Assembly (NCBI RefSeq): GCF_000003815.2
Contig: NC_049995.1
Span: forward strand, 12,354,407-12,384,994
Direction: 5' to 3'
Origin: Branchiostoma floridae
Lineage: Eukaryota > Chordata > Leptocardii > Amphioxiformes > Branchiostomatidae
Length of the DNA stretch: 30,588 bases
The number at the start of each line of letters is the position of its first letter. The first letter of the stretch is position 1. The translations under genes were made by a program, and so were the position numbers. Of this stretch, positions 1 to 12,200 are shown piece by piece. Under the pieces are notes generated by a model. The model was not told where the DNA came from, searched no databases, and saw nothing but the letters and a program-made list of their open reading frames with translations.

Positions 1-1593
1 AGAGTAAACTATATCATCTTCGTGTCGAATCCGAAAGGTTTACAATCAGAACATTTGCAATTAAAATGAAAGTACCCGCGTATCCAAAATCGTTCTTTTA
101 TTATTATTTATTTTATCTATCTTGTTATGGTCTGTTGTTTGCAAATAGCTTTTAGGAAAGAAGTTGCAATGAACTTATCATGATATCAATAATATCAATA
201 CAAACATGTATCACTGTTACAGCTCTGTTGCCTGGGCCGTGTTCTCTCATTTCGATGTAAGCATAGCAAGATTCTTTTCAGAAATTAAATCTTTCCTTGT
301 TCATTGGGCGATAAAAGAAAATGAAATGGAACTCTTTATAAATGTCACTTCATTCATGTCATGTTATATGTTACTAGTCCATACCATCACTGTTATAAAC
401 ATTACTAAAATGTGTCACTAGCAATATCTAACAAGCTACAAACTTGAGTCCAGTGACACATTGTCACTAAATGAAGTGTATAGTACTTCACGTAATTTGA
501 TTTCCTACTACTCACTTACCTTATTAGGAAGTGTCCATGATTACGTCAAGCGGTGTTTTCCCACTTTCCATATAAGGCAAAATGGTGTTGATTTCACCGC
601 ATCGATTTCCTGGAACCTCCCGTTGTTATTCATGACTGTACTGACCCCCCTCTTGGGAGAATTGAGGGTCGCGGCCCATTAAACTAACAGTGTTGTTATC
701 GATTTGTCTTTCTTCGCGCTTGCCTTACGACTTTTATCTCCCATTAGCTTGTTGTACATTAATACAGAATGGTATTCATGTGCGGAAATAGAGACCTAGA
801 AAGACAAAAACAAAGGCAGGAAACGCGGGTAGGCATTGTAGACCACCCCCTGCATTCTGTTATGGACATTAATCAGAGTCTATGGAATACTATGAATATA
901 CATATGTTCTAGGACAATCGCCAGTTCTGAAACGCAATTCCTAGTGTTACATGTACCAAGGATATACACAAGGATAAACCTCTTGGCATCTAACGAAAGA
1001 AATGAAATTCCTTAAAATATGATATGTTTTCATAACAGCTACAAGATGTAAAAGCTCAATGTTGCTGCACGCGTTTTTGCTTCTTGTCACAGAGAAAATA
1101 TTACAACGCTGTATCTTACAGTAACTCCCTCGTATAAATGTATGTCTTACTAGATTTTTCTTTCTTTCGCAAAGAGAGCTTATAACATAGACAGGACCAC
1201 ACTGACTTCGTTTTATGGATGGCATAATCTGCACAAAGCACAGCAGGAGAGCTTTCAATAGATCATGTTGATTTCCAGAAAATGATGCTTAAAGTTTGAA
1301 ATTAAATTAAAGTAATCACAAATCTTGTTGAATACTTGAGTTCAGAGAAATGTGAAAAAGCAACAGTTTATGCTTTGACTCTGTTGTTTCAGTAGAAAAT
1401 GTCTTCTTTTACGGTAGTGCAAGGCACCAAAATTGGCGAATTGGGGGGTCTTTTTTGGGTCTATATTTAGAACCGCCGGAAGTACATAAAAGAGATGTAA
1501 TTTCCTTGAAATGATAGCTAGCTTTCAGAACTTATTGTTCTCTCTGTTACTGTATGCGCCATGTCCACTTTATGATTTCATTGAATTTCCTTA
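1..1593. other. No gene recognised
   Basis: AT-rich sequence. The short open frames show no domain, no splice pattern and no composition bias. I see nothing functional here. Confidence 0.6.
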
Positions 1594-1799
1594 GCCTCCA
1601 TAGCAGGCTCTCTAGGGCCTTTTTCTGGCTCATAATACACTTTTGCTAGCCAATTCTTTTTGTACTAGGTCGCTGATTGCTGGCCCTCAGAAGCCGGCAG
1701 CCAGAAAAGGCCAGCAATCAGCGAGCCATTACAAAAAGAAATGGCCAATAAAAGTGTATTATGAGCCAAAAAAGGCCCTAGAGAGCCTGCTATGGAGAC
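1594..1799. mobile_element. Palindromic MITE, 206 bp, TA-flanked
   Basis: The left arm, starting GCCTCCATAGCAGGCTCTCT, and the right arm are inverted copies over roughly 95 bp, separated by a short centre (GAAGCCGGCAGCC). TA dinucleotides at 1592-1593 and 1800-1801 fit a TA target duplication of the Tc1/mariner type. It has no coding capacity; open frames across it are artefacts of the inverted repeat. Confidence 0.8.
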
Positions 1800-1801
1800 T
1801 A

Positions 1802-3259
1802 GAACTTCCTCATGTTGTAAAATTCCTTTGTACTTAAGTGTACACTCTTTGATGATTTTATGATGTACGTGGATGAGTACGAAATTGGTTGATCTCAGAA
1901 TTTTAAATTGTAATTCAAGAGACGGCATATAAGCGATATATGTATTACACAATTCAAACTATAGGCTGGTATGCTTAGAAACAAATCATCAATTTATTCA
2001 TTCCTTTTAATGCGAAGGACGCTCAACCCAGCATATGTCATTATGCAATATCAATTGTAAGTCACCATTGTGTGTGAAACTATAGGAATCTACAACAAAC
2101 CAATACTCACTATATCCAATAACAAGATTTATAAAACAATATGTGATATACTACATACTTTCCAAGCAGAGATTCGGCTTCGGCTGTTTTTTTGACGTGT
2201 TTTATGCGTTTTTTAAAATCTCTCTATCTAGTAAAAGCCCTTTGATTGAACGGGCCAGAGAACATGAAAAGAATGGTACAAAATACTAGTAGATCTAGAC
2301 TGAAGCCCGAGTAGAGAGTATACTATACAACAAATATATACTATATACAGTACTTGGAGGGTATGCTATACTGCGTTCTTGATATGTTTATTTGTATGTG
2401 TACGTTGGAGACCTGGTTTCCAAATAGCTACACGGAAATATAGACTCTCAATTCAATTTGTCAGTTTTATAACAAGTTCCGGACGCACAGACGTCAGTTC
2501 ATTCAACACCTAATAGGAAATGGTTCTACATGATTGTGTATGTCGGAAATTGCCCACCGTCCCATGGGGGGACTTCAACATGGTAAGGGAGTGATTTGGT
2601 TCTGGTTCGTTTATGTATATCGGTGATCATGAGTCATTAGAAAAGGTAACTTCAGGTCATTTTACAATGAACTACTATGAGAGAGTCATCTTTCCTTTGC
2701 TCAATGTTTTTGCTCGTCATTTCTAGGTCTTGTTCCCTCTTTTCTTTCCTTTCCTTTCCTTTTCTTTCATTCTTTTCTTCCCTTTTTCGACACTTGAATG
2801 GCGAAGTACAACAAACAAAAATAAAGTATAGTGAACACGCATTCAAGAAAAGTATATCCTTTTATAACACTTTTATAGCAACTTAATAACATCATTGACA
2901 ACTTAAAAAAAGTTACTTTTCAAAACCAACAGCGTTTGGAGTAAGAGATATAAATTGGTATAACACTTCTCAGTTCAACAGGAATACAACGAACATATAT
3001 ATGTATATATATACTAGTATATATTGTTGTAATAGTCATAAAATATTCCTATGCTAATACGTAGTTTGTAGAAGGGAAATTCTTTAGAATAGCTTCCGAA
3101 TGTATTGAACACAGGTCACTAAAAAATGGAAAGTGACTCTCTTTCTCCCAACCTAAAAGGAAGTAGGTTAGACATAGTAATAAATCTAATTAACCTCAGA
3201 CCGGCTCTTACATAAACTATCACCACGCCCCCAGACAATCGCACAGCAGTGACAAACGG
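1802..3259. other. No gene recognised, AT-rich with minor simple repeats
   Basis: Apart from the CTTTC run and a TA-rich stretch near 2995-3025, I see no coding exon or structured element. Confidence 0.55.
2737..2786. repeat. Pyrimidine-rich CTTTC microsatellite
   Basis: Tandem TTTCC/CTTTC units form a run of about 50 bp that is polypyrimidine on the plus strand. It is low complexity; open frames here are spurious. Confidence 0.8.
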
Positions 3260-3298
3260 CGGAAGTGACGTCATTGGACTTCCGATGTTATAAAAAAA
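3260..3298 (+). promoter_or_regulatory. Possible orphan core promoter: ETS-CRE-CCAAT-ETS cluster followed by a TATA box
   Basis: On the plus strand, CGGAAG (3260-3265) is followed by TGACGTCA (3266-3273, a perfect CRE), an inverted CCAAT (ATTGG), the mirrored ETS site CTTCCG (3279-3284) and TATAAAAAAA (3289-3298). This dense, near-palindromic packing is typical of metazoan core promoters. No convincing gene follows, only the weak C2HC fragment 690 bp downstream. It may be an unlinked or chance cluster. Confidence 0.3.
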
Positions 3299-3982
3299 CC
3301 GAAAAAAACAATGCGCCTTACTATAGTGTCACTGGGTCAATACTTAGTATGTTCCAAAACGCTCAAATGATTCTTTTATGAAGTTTTAAAGCTTTTCAGC
3401 GAACAGTTTGATCTTTATATAAATACCACGATTGCAGAAAATATAAGCTGTATGTATGCGTCTTTCCTAAACGAAAAGTAAACTGAATACGTTTTTTTCT
3501 TTAGATATTGTCGCATACTAGTATTTCTTCTTTGTGATGTAAGCATAAACCCATACAAATAATCGAACATTCGCATTTGATATCTGTAACAAAAGCTCCT
3601 TGATATGCAAGTATTACTAGTATCTATCTATCGAATAGTATGGACCTGTATGATACAACCAAAGTTTTTGTTAAAATAAAAATCAGGCTACCGTATAAGA
3701 TATGAAGAATATGTCGCAATTGCGCATGCCAAACCAATATTGTGGATATGCCAATAATCTTCCTGGCCTGGCAAAGTGTGCTATTTGGAAACATTTCTAG
3801 CTCTCTCGTTAGATTTCGGATCCCAAACAACGTAAACCACAAAACCAACTACCCGTGGCCTTATTCCCAGAAATAGCTTGATATATAAGATATTATCCCG
3901 GCGTTAATAACGTTGAATCACGACATTACGGCGAGGGTTTCGCAGAAATCACGGCTCTGTTCGCGCGGGGATTGTTGATTTA

Positions 3983-4195
3983 TTGCCGAGCTGTCATGTC
4001 CCTTTGTGTTCGCAGTGTGGCGCCATTGTTCCGGCGGAACTTCGCAGACAACATCATACGTTATGTCAGGAGCGGGTCACGAACTGGGGATATGGAGCGG
4101 AAGATACACATTATAAAGGCATACCCAAGACCGCAAATGTATTTTCAGAGACTGTGCCACACGTGTCATTAAAAATAAACGAAAAGGTCACCTGA
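3983..4195 (+). other. Weak candidate exon or gene remnant with a UBZ4/C2HC-like zinc finger
   Basis: The open frame contains PLCSQCGAIVPAELRRQHHT followed by LC, giving C-x2-C-x11-H-x3-C. That is the exact spacing of Rad18-type UBZ4 ubiquitin-binding zinc fingers, including the C-G and I-V-P positions. The frame stays open upstream to about 3920. Nothing flanking resembles a full gene and no good donor is obvious, so it may be an orphan exon, a degraded gene or chance. Confidence 0.25.
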
Positions 4196-4321
4196 GTGGC
4201 GCCGAATGGTAGCCGCTCCAGACCCTTGCGATACAGGCCCACCTATACACTAGTATTGTAAGCTCCTCGCGATTCAGCCCCTCTCTGCGAAGAGAGAGCA
4301 GTCCGCCCACTCGATAATTAT

Positions 4322-4690
<369 letters not shown>

Positions 4691-6673
4691 ATGCATACTG
4701 TACTGTATAGTAGAAATAAATGTAGTAATTAACCGCTTTTTAATGCCTTCTCACAACTCAAATATGATAATAGTATACGTAATTATAAATGTTGTCTTGA
4801 TAAACCTGAAATCTCGAACCCAGCTACGTATGCCACATATCCTGGGTCCTAGATGTCACAGCTGTCTATGGTCTCCAAGCAGATGAAGGGAGGAGGGATT
4901 GGTGATACAAAACGTAATACACAGTTTATACACTTACAATATAATCACTTTGCATATCACTTAACGCTTAGTAGTCCGCAGGAATGATTCTTGTCGGTTC
5001 GTACATATAGTGGAAAGCTTTCTTTTGTACATCCAACAATTACGAACTCGTGTTGGTGTATTTTTCTCTGCCTGGTATTTTACAAACTACTAGTATGTAG
5101 CATTGCGCCACCTAGCGAGAAAAAGCTGATTTACAATGCCTAGCGTGCGTTGATACCTTTGTTGTACTGATATACTGCCGGTAAGTTCTGATCCCTTCAA
5201 GTTTTTAAAGTATTTCCTTCCTGAAACACCAACAAAGCAAAGAAACTGCACATTTTGTAGACATATTCTGTGCCCTTCTTTCAAAAACATTGGGATCATA
5301 GAATGTCCTCTTTAACTTTATACATTACGCCTTTTAAATCAATATTGCATAATTTACGCATAATTTTATTCGCCTGTATCTAACATACCTGTATGCCGAA
5401 TATCCTTCCAAGTTCCCGACCACATTTACGAGACGAAATAAGAAGCAGAAAAGACAAAACAGAACAAAAACGCGTTTGGACGGCGTTCAGCACCAAGGAC
5501 AGGGCAGGTCTCTCAGCTTACTTTTACTGACGTTTTCATGTTAGTTTCTCGCTATTGAAGCGTGACAAGCTCTGCAGGTGAAGTATGTATGACGAGGCCA
5601 GGCTAAAATGACTACGTGTTATTAGTAATTTATCACTTTCTGTGATCGCAAATGACCTACACAGTGATCCTTTTCTAAATTCTTTATTAAAGGATATTTC
5701 ATTGTAGGTAGCAAGTAACGCAAGACATACAGCTAAGTTCTTAAACCTACTTCAATACTTATGTTATCCGTTTACATTGTCATGTATTTCTGTTTAACTA
5801 AACATCATTAATACTGAAGTTTTCCAGAAGCGTTTTTTAAAAGTACTTGTACGCAACCATTGAATATTGTACATGCACACCTTTTGATGTAGTCCGTCTG
5901 CTACCCTTGAGAGGAAGCTAATTCACGTTCAATTACTAAATATCTTAGATATTTACAGAAGTTCTCGTAACACTAGATAGTATAATGATCTGTCCATTAA
6001 TACGAGGCAGTGGTATACGTATCCTTACAAACTGTAGGTACAGAATACGTCCGGCAGCATCAAAGCAATTACAATAAATTGTACATATACATCCGTTCCT
6101 TGAGTACACTCCTTTCTGTTAAATCCATAACATCCAGTTAACTGCAAAATACATGTATATATTTTATAATACACACTATTTCAGATGTAACATCATCTCA
6201 ATATGGCAAGCATTAACTTAGTAAGTCATCTGACTATAGAAAGCCATCATAAATGATGACCTGTCGCAATTAATGCTTAATCTAACTTAGATAACATCAA
6301 ATTCCATTTAGACTTTCTCATAAAGTTGACTCTACAATATTTGCTGGAAAATACTCCACCCTTTGATAGCCTTAAGGGAAATAGAATCTTACTGCCAGTA
6401 TGTCGTACTTTCATCGACATATGATATACTGCAGTTTTTTTGCGCATTAGAAGTCAGTCATTCGTATGTATTGTTAGTAATACACTTGCTAAAAAGTCAG
6501 AATTCAGTACTTGACAATCCAGACTGTTGTGTCTGCTTTATACTTTCCAGTGTCCTGGCATATCAATTGAAAGAATAGTTCTGCAGCAAACGCAAATAAA
6601 TTGTATTTTTCTTTATATGTCCTTCAAATGTTTTCTATTGGCGCGTGCAATTAGTCAATGAGAAGAATCCCCA
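4691..6673. other. Region downstream of gene A, no gene recognised
   Basis: AT-rich. It should include the gene A 3' UTR at its right side. The nearest clear minus-strand AATAAA (TTTATT on plus) that I found is at 5683-5688, about 990 bp past the stop, so the polyadenylation site is uncertain. Confidence 0.5.
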
Positions 6674-9261
6674 TCACACGCTCGTGACCATCTCTAATTC
6701 TCCTGCCTCCAAGCTTGCCGGTCTACCGTCAGGAGCATCCGGTAACATGGCCACATTAACAGATCCTTGCCGAAGCTGCTTTATTTTGAGCTTCAGTTTT
6801 GCAGCCATCTCGGTGTGCGTCTTGTTCACCGGAAGTGTAGCTGTGATGCTTGTGAAGTTTTTCACTCTTTCTCTGCGCGAACGAGATTCTCCCGTTTTCC
6901 TTCCCTTTCTCTCGTACGATTGCACGTAGACATTGGCCATGCCAAGATATGCTTTGGCTTTTTGCTGTGGTGTGACGAAATGGACTTTCAGAGCCTTCAA
7001 GAACCATTTCTTAGCGTCTTCCAGAGCTGTCTTCACTGATCCACTCTTTAGCCCCTGCTCACACATTTTGACAAGGAACTCGCCCCTCATGATGTAGACC
7101 TCGGGTAGGGCTTTGAAGACCTCGACCACGTTACCGTCGACGTCATAACCTTTGTATTCCTCCGCGAATTTCACCATATTGTTCGCGCTTTCGTTATGGT
7201 GGTCGATCAACTCTTGTCTTTCCTTGTCGGTGGATGCCAGGGGAATGAGCTTCCGGTAACACTGAACCATGAACCGGAAGCAGATCATCGCATGGTAGTC
7301 ATCTTGGTCCGTCTTCTTCAGTATTCCGTTTTCGAAGTAATCGGTTGGATCCTGAAATAGTTCTCGATAGCCTGTGATAGCCTTGTGGAGATCCGCCTTC
7401 TGTTGATCCACAGTTTTGCTGCCTGCCTCTTGTAGAAGAAGTAGAGTTCCGTCTCGACGACAAAGCATCTTGTTCAGAACGAACAGGTCAAGGTGCTCGG
7501 CAATATAGTCGCTCAACTTCATTGACACCGCAAAGTCTTCTTCAGCATCCCTTAGACTCCCACTTTTCTCGTTGTCAGCAAGACAGAGGACACGCTGTCC
7601 AGATGTGCGGTACACGTTTGCTACGAGCTCGACGAGGAATGATTTTTGAAGCACATCCTTCGTCACTGCTGCGCCTTCTTTGACAAGTTTCTTGACCTGC
7701 TGTTCTCGCAGTGGCTGACACTGTTTGGCGTTGAAGGAAATGTTTCGCAGTAGCTTAGGGCGCCCCCTATCATGCAGTTCTGCCCTCAGAACTTTGACGT
7801 TAGGATACGTCAGCAGCTGACAGGTCATTTGCTGGGCGTACACGTCATTATTATAGCTCTTTTCAGCAATCTTAACCAACTCAGAACATGCTTGATCATC
7901 AAGGGCCTTGTTTCCAAGTGATGGGCAGATTTCCATGCAGATCTCTTTTGCTCGTTCTATCATCTTCTTAGCCTTCTCTGGCTGCTGCCGCTTGATGTAG
8001 AGAGAGGCGGTGACGTCATACAAACGTGCCAACGCTGGCTTGAAAGCTGTTTTCTCGCGTATGATGTCAATCATAGGATGGCTAAGAAGGGCCTCCACGT
8101 GTGGTAGGAGACGAGAGTTGCCGGCGCTGGCTTGGAAACCTCTGGTATCTTTGTTGAAGAACACTAGGAAAGCCTTGATGAGTGCTTCCAACATTGTTTC
8201 CACTTGATCATTAGAAACCATGCGTTTCAAAGCTGCTTGGGTTTGGCGATGTACGGTAAGGGTGTGGATAGATCCGTTGATACATGACCTATTGTCTTCT
8301 TGTATCTTTCCCAGGGAAAGCGACTTCAGCGCCTTCACGAACTCGTCTGTGCTTGGATTCGTACCAAACTGCCGTTCGTATGCGTGGTCAAGGATTGGAA
8401 TAGGGATGTTGTTCTGCATGAGAAAGCCTGCCATCTTGAACATGGTGCCTTCTTTTTGCCCCATCCTGTTGTTTACTGAAAGAGCGACTGCTTTGCACAC
8501 TCTTTGCTCTGGAACGCTTAGCTGCTCATCTGCCGCTCCTTCCATGCGAACCTTTTCCAGATAGCGTGTAACATTTGTGCCCACCGCAAGAATGTGGCTT
8601 CTTGCGAGGGACAATCCTAGAGGGCGGCCATCAAAGTGTTGTGCTAACTCTACAATCTTCGACCTGTCTTCAACGGCCGCGTCCCCGTTTGGATTCATGA
8701 AAGCCACAACTTCATCGTCCGTAAACCTGGACATGGCGTGGCTCGCAAACGGGTGGCCGTTATACTGGTGTAGATTGCTGTCTCTTGTGGTAATTATCAT
8801 CTTCATGACACCTTTCTGGTTTCTTAGGAATTCCCGTGGTACGACTGATATGTTCTGTACGTCGTCGAAGATAAGTAGAATTTTCACTCCAGTAGCGGCG
8901 AGTGCGTTCAGAGCATCGTAAACGATGTCTACCAAGGCGCTTTCGCGGTCCGTGGGTTGGTCCAGCTCATTGGCAAGTTCCCGTAAGTCTTCGTCGACAG
9001 AGCCTTCTGACAAGCCTTCGTGGTCGTCCTTCGTTCCTCCGAAGAACCAGGTGAGATGTGAGGGATTCTTCATTTGGAATAATTCGGCGATTTTGTTGGC
9101 TGCTTCTGTTTTGCCGCTACCTGACGGGCCGTGGACAAAGACGACCTTTATTTTGTCTACTTTTTCTGCTAAGCGCTGGAGATCTTCGGTTTCAAAGTAG
9201 CCCGGTGTAGGCAGTTTCACGTTGTCTATGCTACACGTGCTCGGGTTCAGCCTAATATACT
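6674..9261 (-). CDS. Gene A exon 12: NB-ARC/STAND-type P-loop NTPase and TPR-like C-terminus
   Basis: One uninterrupted 863-codon exon. After a juxtamembrane YFETEDLQRL stretch comes a Walker A motif GPSGSGKT (residues 448-455), a Walker B ILLIFDDV (D536-D537), a sensor-1-like IITTRD (R563) and a GxPL-type motif GRPLGLSLA (near 615). LTVHRQTQ later stands where NB-ARC proteins carry a histidine-containing winged-helix motif. The rest is helical and includes TPR-like paired helices such as ARLYDVTASLYIKRQQPEKA. It ends at the TGA at 6674-6676. This is the expected order of a signal-transduction ATPase that switches on nucleotide exchange. No CARD, DEATH or TIR effector is visible. The C-terminus is shorter than in gene B. 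Confidence 0.85.
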
Positions 9262-12200
9262 CTGGAACAAAATGAGGTAGTGTTGCACAAAATAAATGTT
9301 TGAAATAAATACGTTATGTATGAATATCACGACGTTCTGTTCTGTAACTTTATGATATGCATTTTGTTAAGTGTTTCCATGTGCCAGACATTTGATATAA
9401 AATTATTTGATTAATCACTCATTGATATCTGGAAGTCTGACAAAAGGGGTAGAAAGGTTCCAGAAATGGATATTCAATATCATCTGTTTCGTCATAAAAT
9501 ACAAGAATTCACGTCCAAAATGATATATTATCAAGCACTCTTTCATTGGCTTATTCAAGCGTTATGCGGTGACAGGACATTGCATAGATAATGTTCAATG
9601 TTCAATGTTTTATTTATTAAGGTTCTCGCGGGAAAACACACATTCACCCGAATTTTGACCTTACTACACACGTCAGACTTACCATAGCCACACAAAACAC
9701 ATAATAACAATAGCAATAATATATAACATTAACATTAACAATAACATTAGTACACTAGCTTACCAGTGAACCCTTTCCTTCTTGTACGTATCAAGCAAGT
9801 CACTAATACCGCTATGAGGATAGCCAGTATGGCGCAGGCTAAAGTGACGAAGACAATGTCTCTCGCCTTAAATCCACCAACTGTAACAAATAGAAATATC
9901 GGTGAAATTGTTACAATCGAATACGTTTGCTATTTCTTTTCTATTCTTGTGTTTTCAACGCCAACCACTCTTAAAACTTGACCGTATGCGATACACACAC
10001 GTTTACTTCCGCGTTTATGTAGCTGTAAAGCGCCGCCTGTTGACGTAGAGTGATATGGCATTGAAGCAAATTATCCCGAAAAAATTTTACACTATTTTCG
10101 TACGTACATTTTAAAGGCGGAACACTACAAAAATTCAACAACAATTCAACAGCAAACTTACCAGTTGGTTTGGGAGCAGGGACTTGCAACATCGTGACTG
10201 TGAGAGAGACACACTAATCAGTAAGCTAGATAGAATGTCGGACACTTCGGCACATGGACACTTCGGCCCCCTGGCAATCAGGACATTTCGGCCCCAAGCC
10301 GAGGACACTTCGGCCCCAAGCCGAGGACACTTCGGCCCCGGGTCCACTCCACGATAGTTATCTAACACGTAGCCTGAGTTGACTAAATAACGTATAATTT
10401 TAGGACGTATGATTTTACTTGTACAGTATATTATATAGTACATGTTCTCCTGTATACTCGAGAAAATTGCCATTAGCGATATTTTAACGCTTTCTTGCGT
10501 TTTCGGGGCATGAAGATCCCTTTTTGCTCCGGTTTTCTGCATGACCCTAGCTTACCTGAAGTCTTACCTACTGCAATGTATAGTTAGCCGTCTTAAACAG
10601 GCCTATAAAGTACTCCACAACGCGACCTGTTACAGATATGTTTTTTTTTTTTATGTACAACATAAGTAACTTACATGTACAGCTTGAAAATGAATCTACT
10701 GCTCAAAATACCCGACTGGCATTAACTGTTCATCGTAAATATCGAAATTAATGTCCATGCAACTGCGAGCTACGAGATAATTTGTACATTGCATTGCATG
10801 CCCACGCACATAAGAACTATCAGGGCCGAAGTGTCCTCTGAGCCTTGGCCGAAGTGTCCTCGGCATGGGGCCGAAGTGTCCTGGACTTGGGGCCGAAGTG
10901 TCCGGGCCGAAGTGTCCATGTGCCGAACTGTCCTGATACCGCTAGATAATATGATATGATATGATTTAATATAAAATGATATAATATGATATGATGTGAT
11001 ATTAGGTGACCATTTTTGTTAATGCAAAATCTAGGACAAAAACCAATATTAAACGTTTTTCCTTTAACAAGTAACACATAGTACCTTAACGTTGCAATTC
11101 TAAAAGTAAGTAAACTATCTAGATATAGAATACTTACAAACGGTATACTGCTAAACCCCATTAAACCACTGAAACACACATAATATAATAGATAGATCAC
11201 CGTTGCCATCGATCATAACATAGTGTGAGTCCACATGGTATTTGGAGAGTCGCCCGTCTCTGATAGCGGTCCATAACACAGTCTTCACCTGGGTGAGTCT
11301 ACTCTGCCCGGCGGTAACCTCCAGGTCAACTATGACACTTCTGGGGTTGGGGTCATCTCTTCCGGGTCTGTAGCCATGTTTGTGTATGGAAACAAGCATA
11401 TATGGAAATGATTTATCATTAAAACAATCTTGCTAAAGTCATTCAGTCCCTTTATCTATGAAAATGTTGGACAGTTCATCTCCCACTGCATACCGAAGTC
11501 AAACTCATGATGGACTGTTAATCGTCGAACATTATATATTTGGAGGTTTGTAGGGACCTTACAGTTAAAACAGTCATTGCTTGAAGAAAATTTAGAGTAA
11601 CATAAGTAGAAGTAGATTTGGAGTACACAATCTTTCCCGTTTGATCCATTTCCTTCTTTAGTACAGCTAAACAAGTATAGTATTTAAATCCAACATGTTT
11701 ACACGTAGAAGACCTGCCAAATTCTGTTCTGACCATTACGTACGTTGGATAAAACTCACCTAAATCCGAGAACCTCTGGAGTGCTGATCTGAAGACCCCG
11801 CCATACCAGTAATGGAAGCTGAGGATAATAAGATGTACATCACTATTTGAATTAAAGTGTAGATATGCTATCTGAGTGAATAATGAACAAATTCTAATTT
11901 GAAGAGAAATGGCCCTGTAGCTGTCCCCTCGTTTTCGCGCCAATACACGCACGTTCACGCTAGACTGTGTTCTCACGAGAACACTTTTAAAATGGCAACC
12001 GTCATTGGATTGGTGTTGATCATGTCAAAACTTACATTTCTTGCGAGGTTCTTGACTCGTTCTAACAAGTCACTGTTCTCCTGTGCACCTGGATCTGGGG
12101 ATATGTACGGCTCGTTCACCAGTCTGAGGGACACTTTGAAGCTGCTGAGCGCTGAAATAAAAAATTGATACATTTTAAAGTCTTGTATTTTCACACAGGC

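Noticed and set aside
6645-9200. Plus-strand open frames opposite the gene A NTPase exon
   Set aside because: They are antisense shadows of the long exon, with no motifs or splice context.
10135-11209. Minus-strand frames rich in GPKCPRLGAEVSS-like repeats
   Set aside because: They translate the GGACACTTCGGCC arrays of the inverted-repeat element. Only the 36-nt exon at 10162-10197 is supported as coding.
11456-11976. 152-codon minus-strand frame between the gene A SEA exons
   Set aside because: It overlaps the 59-nt exon in another frame, lacks a domain and is not needed by the splice chain.
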